Made by a program: the position numbers and the translations under genes
NCBI GenBank assembly: GCA_025936115.1
Contig: JAICTZ010000024.1
Span: forward strand, 39,361 to 103,360
Reading direction: 5' to 3'
DNA: 64,000 nucleotides
Source: Polyangiaceae bacterium
GTDB lineage: Bacteria > Myxococcota_A > Polyangia > Polyangiales > Polyangiaceae
Shown here: positions 39,929-46,849 of the stretch, piece by piece
Numbering within the stretch: the stretch's first letter is position 1
Layout of the letters: each line of letters opens with the position of its first letter
The notes under the pieces: model-generated
Seen by the model: only the letters and a program-made list of their open reading frames with translations
Databases searched by the model: none
Told to the model about the DNA's origin: nothing

Positions 39929-40327
39929 CTAATTAGAAAGAGGCCCCGAAGGCCCTTCGCCGTCCATCCCCGCGCTGGCCGGCACGCTGACGGCACCAGC
40001 CGCGCTGCCGCCGTTTGCGGGGTGCTCGGCCTCCGTCTCGCACGCGCCGCCTTGGCCGGCGAACCCGCTTTCGCCGCCGGCGCAGTCCGTTTCGGAAGCG
40101 GCGCCGCCCGCGTCGTTCGTGCGCCAATTGCCAGCGCCGCCGGTCCCGGACGGAAGCGGCGCTGGGTCCGGTGGCGGCTTCGGTTCGGTTTCACGCGCCG
40201 GCGTTCCTGGAGCTCCCGCAGTCGTGCAAGGGTTCACGGAAGCGACCCCGCGACGCGAACAGCTGTTCGACGCCGCCGTGAGCAGGCTCAAGCCAACCAC
40301 CATCCAACAACGCCTGGCGTCGTGCAT
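39929..40327 (-). CDS. Small Gly-rich exported protein
   Basis: A 132-residue protein; ATG at 40327 has GGAG 6-8 nt upstream. The N-terminus (MHDARRCWMVVGLSLLTAA) is a signal peptide followed by SNSC, a possible but imperfect lipobox. The mature chain is low-complexity, rich in Gly, Ala, Pro, Thr and Asn with several Cys. It starts 10 bp after the symporter stop, so it is cotranscribed with it. Function is unknown. Confidence 0.6.
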   Translation of the reverse strand: MHDARRCWMVVGLSLLTAASNSCSRRGVASVNPCTTAGAPGTPARETEPKPPPDPAPLPSGTGGAGNWRTNDAGGAASETDCAGGESGFAGQGGACETEAEHPANGGSAAGAVSVPASAGMDGEGPSGPLSN

Positions 40328-40337
40328 TTTTTCTCCT

Positions 40338-41693
40338 TCAATCTTGTTTTCGATGGGCGGCGTCATCCACGCCGAGCGGCGACTGGGTAATCCGATCGAG
40401 CAGGATCGCAACGACCATGTCGCTCGTGACGTTGGTGGCCGCGCGACAGCGACCGATGAGCCAGTCGACGGGCAACACGAGCGGCACGATCGAGGCCGCG
40501 AGCGCGCTCGGGATGCCAGCGGCGCCAAACACGAGCGGCAACGTGATGAGGCCCGCTTCCGGCACGCCCGCCAGGCCCATGCCCGCCGCGGCGGCCGCCA
40601 GCGCGACGCCGAGCTCCGCGCCCAGCGACAAATCCAAGTGCAGCGCCTGGGCCACGAAAATCGTGGCGCTCGCTTCGTATAGAATGATGCCGGTATGGTT
40701 GAGGTTCGTTCCGATGCAGGCACCGAGCTCCGTCGCGCCCTCGGAGACGCCAAGTCGCTTCAAGCAACGGAGCGTGACCGGCAGGGTCGCGAGACTCGAG
40801 CCACAGGAGAGCGCCGTAACGACGGCGTCGGCGGCCCCGCGCCAGAAGCCTGCGAGCGACATCCGAGCCAACAGGCGCAGCACGAGACCGTAGTAAACGA
40901 CGACGTGGAGCACGAGCCCGACGAGGATCGTGCCCGCGAAGGGGAAGAGGCTCGTGAACATGCCGAGCTTGCCGCGGCTCACGAGGCCCGCCGTCACGCC
41001 GAACACCGCGAACGGAACCGCTGATATCACCCAATCGAGGACTCGGAGACAAGCGTGCAGCGCGCCGTGCACGACGCCCACGATCGCTGCAACACCGCGG
41101 GCTTCTTCGCCGCCGCGCTCCGCGGTGCGCCGCAGCGAAACGCCGAGCGCGAGCGCCAGCGCGACGACCGGCACGATGCTGCCGCCACGAAAGACGTCGA
41201 CTACGTTTTCCGGAATCGTCGCGACGAACACGGCCCACGCGTCGTGCGGAGCGGACGCCGCCGCCACCGGCGCTTTCATCCCCGCGAGCACTCCTGCGAA
41301 CGAGCCCGCGCCCGTCCGAAGTAGGTGAGCGACGCCGAGTCCGATGCTCACGGCGACGCCCGCATTGGCGGCGCTCAACGCCACGAGAGCGAGCCCCCGC
41401 CGGCCAGGGATGCGCGTGCGCAATATCGCGTCGAGCACCGCAAAGAATACGAGCGGAGTCGCCAGCGCTTTGAGCAGCCGAATCACCAGCATGCCGGCCG
41501 ACTCGAGGAACTCGGGGCTGGGCCCGCCGAGCGAGCCATTGCCAAGCGCGAGTCCGAGCAGGAGCCCGAGCAGGAGTCCGAGCAGCACGCGCGCGTAGAG
41601 CGGAAAACCACGAAAGAAGCGAGCGGCCTGGGCGCGCAGGTTACGCGCACCGGACCGTCGAAACCGATGCAACCTGATGAAAGCAGTGTTCAT
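40338..41693 (-). CDS. DAACS-family dicarboxylate/amino acid:cation symporter
   Basis: A 451-residue membrane protein starting MNTAFIRLHRFRRSGA. Eight or so transmembrane segments and two re-entrant regions are evident (YARVLLGLLLGLLLGLALG, VVYYGLVLRLLARM). The substrate-site motifs are SCGSSLATLP (the Ser-rich hairpin tip) and GTNLNHTG, occupying the position of the usual NMDGT of GltPh-type carriers. Altered residues there may change substrate or cation binding. Members import glutamate, aspartate or C4-dicarboxylates with Na+ or H+. It is divergent from a NarL-type two-component system and upstream of a Cache-kinase/NtrC pair. Confidence 0.88.
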   Translation of the reverse strand: MNTAFIRLHRFRRSGARNLRAQAARFFRGFPLYARVLLGLLLGLLLGLALGNGSLGGPSPEFLESAGMLVIRLLKALATPLVFFAVLDAILRTRIPGRRGLALVALSAANAGVAVSIGLGVAHLLRTGAGSFAGVLAGMKAPVAAASAPHDAWAVFVATIPENVVDVFRGGSIVPVVALALALGVSLRRTAERGGEEARGVAAIVGVVHGALHACLRVLDWVISAVPFAVFGVTAGLVSRGKLGMFTSLFPFAGTILVGLVLHVVVYYGLVLRLLARMSLAGFWRGAADAVVTALSCGSSLATLPVTLRCLKRLGVSEGATELGACIGTNLNHTGIILYEASATIFVAQALHLDLSLGAELGVALAAAAAGMGLAGVPEAGLITLPLVFGAAGIPSALAASIVPLVLPVDWLIGRCRAATNVTSDMVVAILLDRITQSPLGVDDAAHRKQD

Positions 41694-41786
41694 TTCACAC
41701 CCACGGCGAAGTGACGTCGCGACCGAACTCACGAACTTCCGACGAGCTCGGCAGAACTGAACCTCCAATAGCGGAGTTGGTGAAAC

Positions 41787-41836
41787 GGCCCAATTCGGGC
41801 CATTACCGTGGCGAGCTCCGTAAAACTACGGAGCTC
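41787..41836. promoter_or_regulatory. Two inverted repeats in the symporter/kinase divergent region
   Basis: GGCCC-AATTC-GGGCC at 41787-41801 and a perfect 10-bp-arm repeat GAGCTCCGTA/TACGGAGCTC with a 4-nt loop at 41813-41836. They lie in the 224 bp between the divergent starts at 41693 and 41918. They could be operators or leader hairpins for either transcript. Confidence 0.5.
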
Positions 41837-41917
41837 GAGGACCGGAGTACGGCGAGCGCTGGCGCCGAATCAGCGGGATATTCGCGAGCACCCGTGTTAC
41901 GGATTTTATCGCGCCGC

Positions 41918-43267
41918 ATGGCACTCAGGTGGAAGCTCGTTGCGCTCGCGCTGCTGCCGCTACTCGTGGCGACCGTGGTCGTGGCGCTGCAGGTGTGGGC
42001 ACGAGCAAACCGACTCGCGAACCAGCAAGTGTCGCTCGTGGAGACGAGCCTGCTCCAGGCCAAACGCAGCGAGCTCGTGCACACGGTCGAACTCCTGCAG
42101 AATCAAGTGCAGGCCGTCGTCGACACCGAGCTCGACGAGACCCGCGCCGAGGCGCGCGTGCGAGCGCTGATCGCTAGTGCCCGCTACGGCAGCGACGGCT
42201 ACTTCTTTGCGAACGATCTCGACGGCGTGTGCCTCGTGCACGGACGGCAGCCAGAGCTCGTCGGCAAAAACCTTTGGGATCTCCGCGATGCACGCGGCAG
42301 CTACGTGATTCGCTCGCTGATCGCGAGCGCGCTCCACGGCGACGGCTTCTTCATGTATCAGTGGGAACGGCCTTCCACCAAGCTGCTCGCCGACAAACTC
42401 GCGTACGTGGCGCGCGTGCCGCGCTGGGGCTGGGTGTTCGGCACGGGCGTTTATCTGGACGACATTGCGGCGACGAGCCGCGTCGTGCGTGGCGAAGCGC
42501 GCGCGAGCGTGGAACGCACCATGTGGCGCATCGCTACGATCGCGCTGCTCGCGATTGCGCTCGTCTTCAGCGGCACGCTGCTCGTCACCATCAGCGAGCA
42601 GCGCCTCGCCGACCGCCGGCTCCGCGCGGCCAACCATGCGCTCGTCACGCTCCGATCCAAAGAGCGGGCTCGAATTGCGCGCCAGTTGCACGAAAGCGCC
42701 CTCCAGGTGCTCGCCGCCACCAAATTTCGTTTCGAGCTCGCCCAACAGGCGCTGCCGCAGGAGCCGAACGCCGCGCGCAAAGACCTAGCGAGCGGGCTGG
42801 AACGGCTGAGCGAATGCATCGGCGAGGTGCGGCGCGTGTCACACGCTCTCCGGCCCCTCGCGATCGAGAGGCTCGGCTGGGCGCGCGCCTTGCGCCAGCT
42901 GTGCGACGACTTCGCCGCGCGCACGCGCGTGGAGCTGCGCCTGGTCGACGTGCTGCCGGAAGCTCCGCCCGAGCCCTACGCCGCCGAGCTTTATCAGATC
43001 GCCCAGGGCGCACTCGCCAACGTCGAAAATTGGGCGCGGGCGGCACACGTCGATATCACCCTCGCCCGCACGGGCGCCGAGCTTTCGCTGCGCGTGGTGG
43101 ACGACGGCGTCGGTTTCGATCCCGAACTGGCGACGCGCGACGCGCGAGCCGGCATCGGGCTTCGCAACCTACGTGAGCGTGTCGAAGATTTGAACGGCGT
43201 CTTCGAGCTTGTCTCCCGTCCCGGCCGCACGGAGCTGTCCGCCCGTTTCAACCTGGAGACCCTGTGA
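41918..43267 (+). CDS. NarL-type membrane histidine kinase with single Cache domain
   Basis: About 449 residues from ATG 41918 (MALRWKLVALALLPLL); an earlier GTG (41711) would add 69 poorly coding residues. The first transmembrane helix is ~5-27, then a periplasmic single-Cache domain (RYGSDGYFFANDLDGVCLVHG, GKNLWDLRDARGSY, GWGWVFGTGVYLDD-like end), then a second helix near residue 205. The HisKA_3 region has RARIARQLHESALQVL with Glu-Ser replacing the frequent Asp-Gly after His. HATPase ends with GIGLRNLRERVEDLNG. Its stop overlaps the response-regulator start (GTGA). Confidence 0.88.
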   Translation: MALRWKLVALALLPLLVATVVVALQVWARANRLANQQVSLVETSLLQAKRSELVHTVELLQNQVQAVVDTELDETRAEARVRALIASARYGSDGYFFANDLDGVCLVHGRQPELVGKNLWDLRDARGSYVIRSLIASALHGDGFFMYQWERPSTKLLADKLAYVARVPRWGWVFGTGVYLDDIAATSRVVRGEARASVERTMWRIATIALLAIALVFSGTLLVTISEQRLADRRLRAANHALVTLRSKERARIARQLHESALQVLAATKFRFELAQQALPQEPNAARKDLASGLERLSECIGEVRRVSHALRPLAIERLGWARALRQLCDDFAARTRVELRLVDVLPEAPPEPYAAELYQIAQGALANVENWARAAHVDITLARTGAELSLRVVDDGVGFDPELATRDARAGIGLRNLRERVEDLNGVFELVSRPGRTELSARFNLETL

Positions 43268-43959
43268 ACGACACCAAAGCTCCGATCCGCCTCGTCTTGG
43301 TTGATGACCATCCGCTCATTCGCCAGGGTTTGCGCGACCTGCTCCAAGCGCGGCATCACTTCGAGATCGTCGCCGAGGCCGGGTCGGTTGCCGAAGCCCG
43401 ACCGCACCTCGAGCAGCCGCTCGCCCCCGACGTCGTGCTGCTCGATATCGAAATGCCAGGACAGACGGGACTCGAGCTCTGCCACGAACTCCACGAGCGA
43501 AGGCCCGAGATCCGTCCACTGATCGTCACCATGCACGATCGACCCGGGTACGTGCGCGCGGCGCTCTACGCAGGAGCGCGAGCTTACGTGCTCAAAGACC
43601 GGCCCGCGGCGTTCGTTGTGTCGGCGGTGGAGGCGGTCGCCGCAGGCGAAATGGTTTTCCCGCACATCGAATTCGCGCTGCTCTGGGACAAGCTCACGCG
43701 GCGCGAGCGCCAGGTCGCCTGGCTGCTCGCGCAGGATTTCAAGAACGTCCAAGTCGCAGCACGGCTTGGGATTGGAGACCGAGCCGTCGAAGCCTACCGC
43801 GCGAACATCTACAAGAAGCTCGGCGCGCACAGCGCGATGGGTATCGCCGACTACATCCGGCGCGACGGCATTACGGAGCGCGATCTGACACGCGCGCTGC
43901 GCGACTCGGAGCGACCGTCACGGCCGGACGACGATTTTACGCGGCGCCTTCCCGACTGA
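43264..43959 (+). CDS. NarL/FixJ-family response regulator
   Basis: A 231-residue protein with GTG start coupled to the kinase stop. The receiver domain has LVLVDDHPLIRQGL, phospho-Asp in VVLLDIEMPGQTG, and LKDRPAA with the conserved Lys. The C-terminal LuxR-type HTH reads KLTRRERQVAWLLAQDF and GDRAVEAYRANIYKKLG. The last 42 bp overlap the 3' end of the convergent beta-propeller lipoprotein gene. It likely controls genes near the divergent symporter. Confidence 0.92.
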   Translation: MNDTKAPIRLVLVDDHPLIRQGLRDLLQARHHFEIVAEAGSVAEARPHLEQPLAPDVVLLDIEMPGQTGLELCHELHERRPEIRPLIVTMHDRPGYVRAALYAGARAYVLKDRPAAFVVSAVEAVAAGEMVFPHIEFALLWDKLTRRERQVAWLLAQDFKNVQVAARLGIGDRAVEAYRANIYKKLGAHSAMGIADYIRRDGITERDLTRALRDSERPSRPDDDFTRRLPD

Positions 43960-44898
43960 AAGCGTCTTCGTCACGGCGTGCGTCGCCACGTCTATGACGA
44001 CGAGATTGTCGTCGCCCTCGTTCGTGACGTACACGGCCCGGCCGTCCGCCGAAGGCGCGATCCAGTGCGGCATGGTGCCCGTCGCGACGCGCGCGACGAT
44101 GGTCGAAGAGGCTGGGTCGATGAAGTCGAGCTCGCCCGCGGTTTGACTCACGGTGAGGACCGCCGTGCCGTCGCGCGTGGGGCGCACGTCGTGCGGCGAG
44201 CCACCGGTCGTCACCGCGGCGAGCTTTTCGCCGCTGGTCGCGTCGAGTACGAGGACGTCGGCGGAACCGACGAGAGTCGCGTAGAGTTTGCCCTGCACGT
44301 CGGCGAGCGCGCGCGGCGCCGCGTCGAGCGGGAACAGCTTGGTGGGCGTCGCCGACGGCACGTCGACGCCTTGAACGCCCGGTGCGTCCTGAGCCTGTGA
44401 CGCGACGAACGCGAGCGTGCCGTCGGGATTGGTCGCGGCGCTGTGCGCTTTGCCGACGGCCGCGCGTGCGACGACGGCGTCCGTCGCCGTATCGATGATC
44501 ACGGCTTCGCCGTCGCCCTGCACGGCCACGATCACGTACTTGCCGTCACTCGTCGCGACCAGCCCCGACGGTTGCGCGCCGACCGCGATGGTCGCGCTCA
44601 CGCGCCGCGACGCCGTCGAGACGACCGCGACGGAACCCGAGTCGTTGCTCGACACGTAGACCTTCGCGCCGTCCGGCGTGATCGCGATGCCGTCCGGCGC
44701 CGTCACGGGAACCGTCGCGAGCACCTTGCCGGCGCCCACGTCGACGACGGCGAGCGCGTTGTCGCCGAACAAGCCGACGTACGCGAGGGCGCTCGTGGCC
44801 GTCGACGCGGGTGGGGGACTCTTGTCCGCGCTGTCGTCGCCGCAGCCGAGCAGCATCCCCAATGTCAGCAACAGAAGACCGATGCGGAGCGTGTTCAT
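43918..44898 (-). CDS. YVTN-type beta-propeller lipoprotein
   Basis: A 326-residue protein from ATG at 44898. The lipoprotein signal is MNTLRIGLLLLTLGMLLGC. Seven-bladed propeller repeats of ~42 residues follow, each with a YVTN-like strand and a DxATxxVxATVxVG pattern (VDVGAGKVLATVPVTAPDGI, VYVSSNDSGSVAVVS, VYVTNEGDDNLVVIDVATH). Such proteins are surface or periplasmic scaffolds; enzymatic activity is not implied. Its 3' end overlaps the response-regulator gene by 42 bp on the opposite strand. Confidence 0.88.
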   Translation of the reverse strand: MNTLRIGLLLLTLGMLLGCGDDSADKSPPPASTATSALAYVGLFGDNALAVVDVGAGKVLATVPVTAPDGIAITPDGAKVYVSSNDSGSVAVVSTASRRVSATIAVGAQPSGLVATSDGKYVIVAVQGDGEAVIIDTATDAVVARAAVGKAHSAATNPDGTLAFVASQAQDAPGVQGVDVPSATPTKLFPLDAAPRALADVQGKLYATLVGSADVLVLDATSGEKLAAVTTGGSPHDVRPTRDGTAVLTVSQTAGELDFIDPASSTIVARVATGTMPHWIAPSADGRAVYVTNEGDDNLVVIDVATHAVTKTLSVGKAPRKIVVRP

Positions 44899-44971
44899 GC
44901 CGCTACAACGTGAGCGCCGCCGTTCGGTTCCCTGCGGGGGAACCAAGTTCGCGCTCCGCCGTTGAGAGGGC

Positions 44972-45412
44972 ATGCGACTCGTTCCCAGCGCGCTCGCGTT
45001 CTTGGCCTTCGGCTGCGGCGCCACGCCTCACCGCGAGCTCCCGTCCGACTCGGCGCCGATCGCGACGTGCGTTCCGCCCGCGGACTCGACCGCTCCCAAG
45101 TTCAGCGAGCTCTTCGCGCGCTACTTCGCGCCAGGCACCCCCGGTCACTGTGCGACGGCTCACTGCCACGGCAACCCCGGCGCCAACGAGTGGGTGTGCG
45201 GCGACTCGCCCGACACTTGCTACCGCGGCATGGTCCAAGTGGGGCTCATCGACGCGAAGAACCCGGCCCATTCGGCGATCACCGATCCCAAAGAATCGCC
45301 GCTGATTTGGGTGAACCCTTCGGGCGACATGCCGTTCGACGCGACGACGCCCTTCCCCGAAGGACGCGACGCCATAGTCGCCTGGGTCGCAGCCTGCGCG
45401 CCGAACGATTGA
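44972..45412 (+). CDS. Small lipoprotein with CxxxCH motif
   Basis: A 146-residue protein. The signal MRLVPSALAFLAFGC ends in a lipobox Cys. The segment SELFARYFAPGTPGHCATAHCHG has a CxxxCH motif, which resembles the CxnCH haem-binding signature, although the spacing of three residues is not the canonical two. Other Cys (WVCGDSPDTCYRG, VAACAPND) could make disulfides. The TPxFSELFxRYF-then-CxxxCH pattern occurs in planctomycete-type cytochrome c-like lipoproteins. It may bind haem or be a disulfide-rich lipoprotein. It is divergent from the beta-propeller gene. Confidence 0.65.
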   Translation: MRLVPSALAFLAFGCGATPHRELPSDSAPIATCVPPADSTAPKFSELFARYFAPGTPGHCATAHCHGNPGANEWVCGDSPDTCYRGMVQVGLIDAKNPAHSAITDPKESPLIWVNPSGDMPFDATTPFPEGRDAIVAWVAACAPND

Positions 45413-45489
45413 GCCCACGTTGTCGTCTCCCGCGCTGTTCCGCCGCGACCGACCTCATCACGGCAAAGTAACCGTCTGACCAGCCACGT

Positions 45490-45521
45490 GATTGCACGGG
45501 AGCGTGTGTGCGCGTGCAATC
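45490..45521. repeat. Inverted repeat at IS remnant
   Basis: GATTGCACG (45490-45498) and CGTGCAATC (45513-45521) form a 9-bp stem with a 14-nt loop, immediately upstream of the transposase remnant start at 45528. Confidence 0.5.
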
Positions 45522-45527
45522 GGGGGC

Positions 45528-45671
45528 ATGGCGCGCGAGCGAAGGACGATAGAGTGGTGGCAGGGGTTCGTGGCGCGGTGGCGCCGGAGCGGCAAAGCAG
45601 CGGACGAGCTTGCTGCGCAGGAGGGGTGTCAGCGAACACATTGGCTGGGGGACGAGCCGGCTCGGACGTGA
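45528..45671 (+). pseudogene. IS66-type accessory TnpA-like remnant
   Basis: The frame reads MARERRTIEWWQGFVARWRR then SGKAADELAAQEGCQ and stops after 47 residues. The FVARWRRSG...LAAQEG pattern is that of the small HTH accessory protein of IS66-family elements. Downstream another frame reads VGPSVFEVVGGAVVRSDVAR, like the C-terminal part of the same protein, so the gene is broken by frameshifts. No main IS66 transposase is present. The following ~240 bp are also degraded. Confidence 0.55.
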
Positions 45672-45913
45672 TACCGTGCTGCGCTCGGGGCGGCGACGGT
45701 GACGCCGATCGAGATCGCGGGTGAGTGGAGGGCGTGGCGCAGGTCGGGCCGAGCGTGTTCGAGGTGGTCGGCGGCGCGGTCGTGCGCTCCGACGTGGCAC
45801 GGGCGTGCGTTACGTGCCGGAGTTGATACGAACGCCGCGAGGAAGTTGAGCGGTACTCGCGCTGCCATCGGCGCGGGTGATCGGGGTCAACTATTCCTCC
45901 ACTCCGGCGACAA

Positions 45914-46339
45914 CTATTCTTGCAGAGTCGGAGCAGGTGGATGGAACGCCACGGCGACCACAGGGCGGTCCTTGGGGTTAGGGGTGAGCGGACGCTTCCG
46001 CACGAAGTCAACGGCATACACGCTACCCGCCTCGTAGATGGGGCATTCGACCACTATTGTGTCCAGTTGTTCGGCCGTCCCGTCCCGAGCCGGCATCGAT
46101 CGAGCCCAGCAGTGGTGGACGTACAACACGCACTCCTGCTCCGCTCCGGCCGGTTCTACCTCCGCAAGGCCGCCAAGAGGCTCGGGCTGTCCATCTGGCT
46201 CCTTCGCAGAGCCTTGAAAGCCATCTCGCAATGCTTCCCAGCTCGCCAGTGTGGGCCCCAATCCAGCAGGATTTCTGCGCTGGTCTTCGGGTTCCGTCCA
46301 ACGTAAGTCACGCCATCGTCGACATGCTGCCGACGACAC
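45914..46339 (-). CDS. Doubtful hypothetical protein
   Basis: A 141-residue frame with moderate third-position GC (~67%). The C-terminal half (YEAGSVYAVDFVRKRPLTP, DRPVVAVAFHPPAPTLQE) looks protein-like, but the first half has a competing frame (VTYVGRNPKTSAEILLDWG). It lies in a degraded region beside an IS remnant and may be a decayed gene. Confidence 0.25.
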   Translation of the reverse strand: MSSAACRRWRDLRWTEPEDQRRNPAGLGPTLASWEALRDGFQGSAKEPDGQPEPLGGLAEVEPAGAEQECVLYVHHCWARSMPARDGTAEQLDTIVVECPIYEAGSVYAVDFVRKRPLTPNPKDRPVVAVAFHPPAPTLQE

Positions 46340-46432
46340 TAATAGAAGCGATCGATAACATTCTTCCGCTCGCCCTGGAGCGGCTTCGGGGCTCGGGTGT
46401 GGCGCACGATGGTCCGTAGCAAAGGTGAAAAA

Positions 46433-46849
46433 TCACGATCCACGGTCACCAGGGTCGGTCCGTCCGCTCAGCATCATGACGACGAGCAGGAACCCGGTCA
46501 CAAAAATGGGCTCTGTCACGAGAGCGACTGCATCGGTCGAGGACCCCGGAAACAACGCCCCGGCGCTTGCCAGCGCGTCGGAAACAACCACCAATAGCGT
46601 GAGCGCAATCAGATACGCACCGTTGCGTATTCGCCCGGCCAACGCCCCTGTAAGCAGATACGGGCACGACCCCAGCACCAGGAGCAATATGCCGGCCCGT
46701 ACGCGGCGCTCTAGCGGAATTTGGATGCTCGCAAAAAGCGCGATTCGCGACAGGAGTACCCAAACCAGCAGTCCAACCCGGAAGTTTCGGACGTGCCGTC
46801 GGGTCAATGTGATCCTATTGGCAGGTGCATGAGCTCTCGCTTTGCGCAT
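46433..46849 (-). CDS. Small membrane protein, candidate immunity protein
   Basis: A 138-residue protein from ATG 46849 (MRKARAHAPANRI); an upstream ATG at 46897 would add 16 residues. Three to four hydrophobic segments are visible (VGLLVWVLLSRIALFASI, GILLLVLGSCPYLLTG, AYLIALTLLVVVS, VTGFLLVVMMLSG). It overlaps the 3' end of the giant RHS gene by 35 bp on the same strand and is coupled to it. In polymorphic toxin systems the gene right after the toxin usually encodes its immunity protein. A membrane protein is sensible against a phospholipase-type toxin. The immunity role is inference from position. Confidence 0.65.
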   Translation of the reverse strand: MRKARAHAPANRITLTRRHVRNFRVGLLVWVLLSRIALFASIQIPLERRVRAGILLLVLGSCPYLLTGALAGRIRNGAYLIALTLLVVVSDALASAGALFPGSSTDAVALVTEPIFVTGFLLVVMMLSGRTDPGDRGS

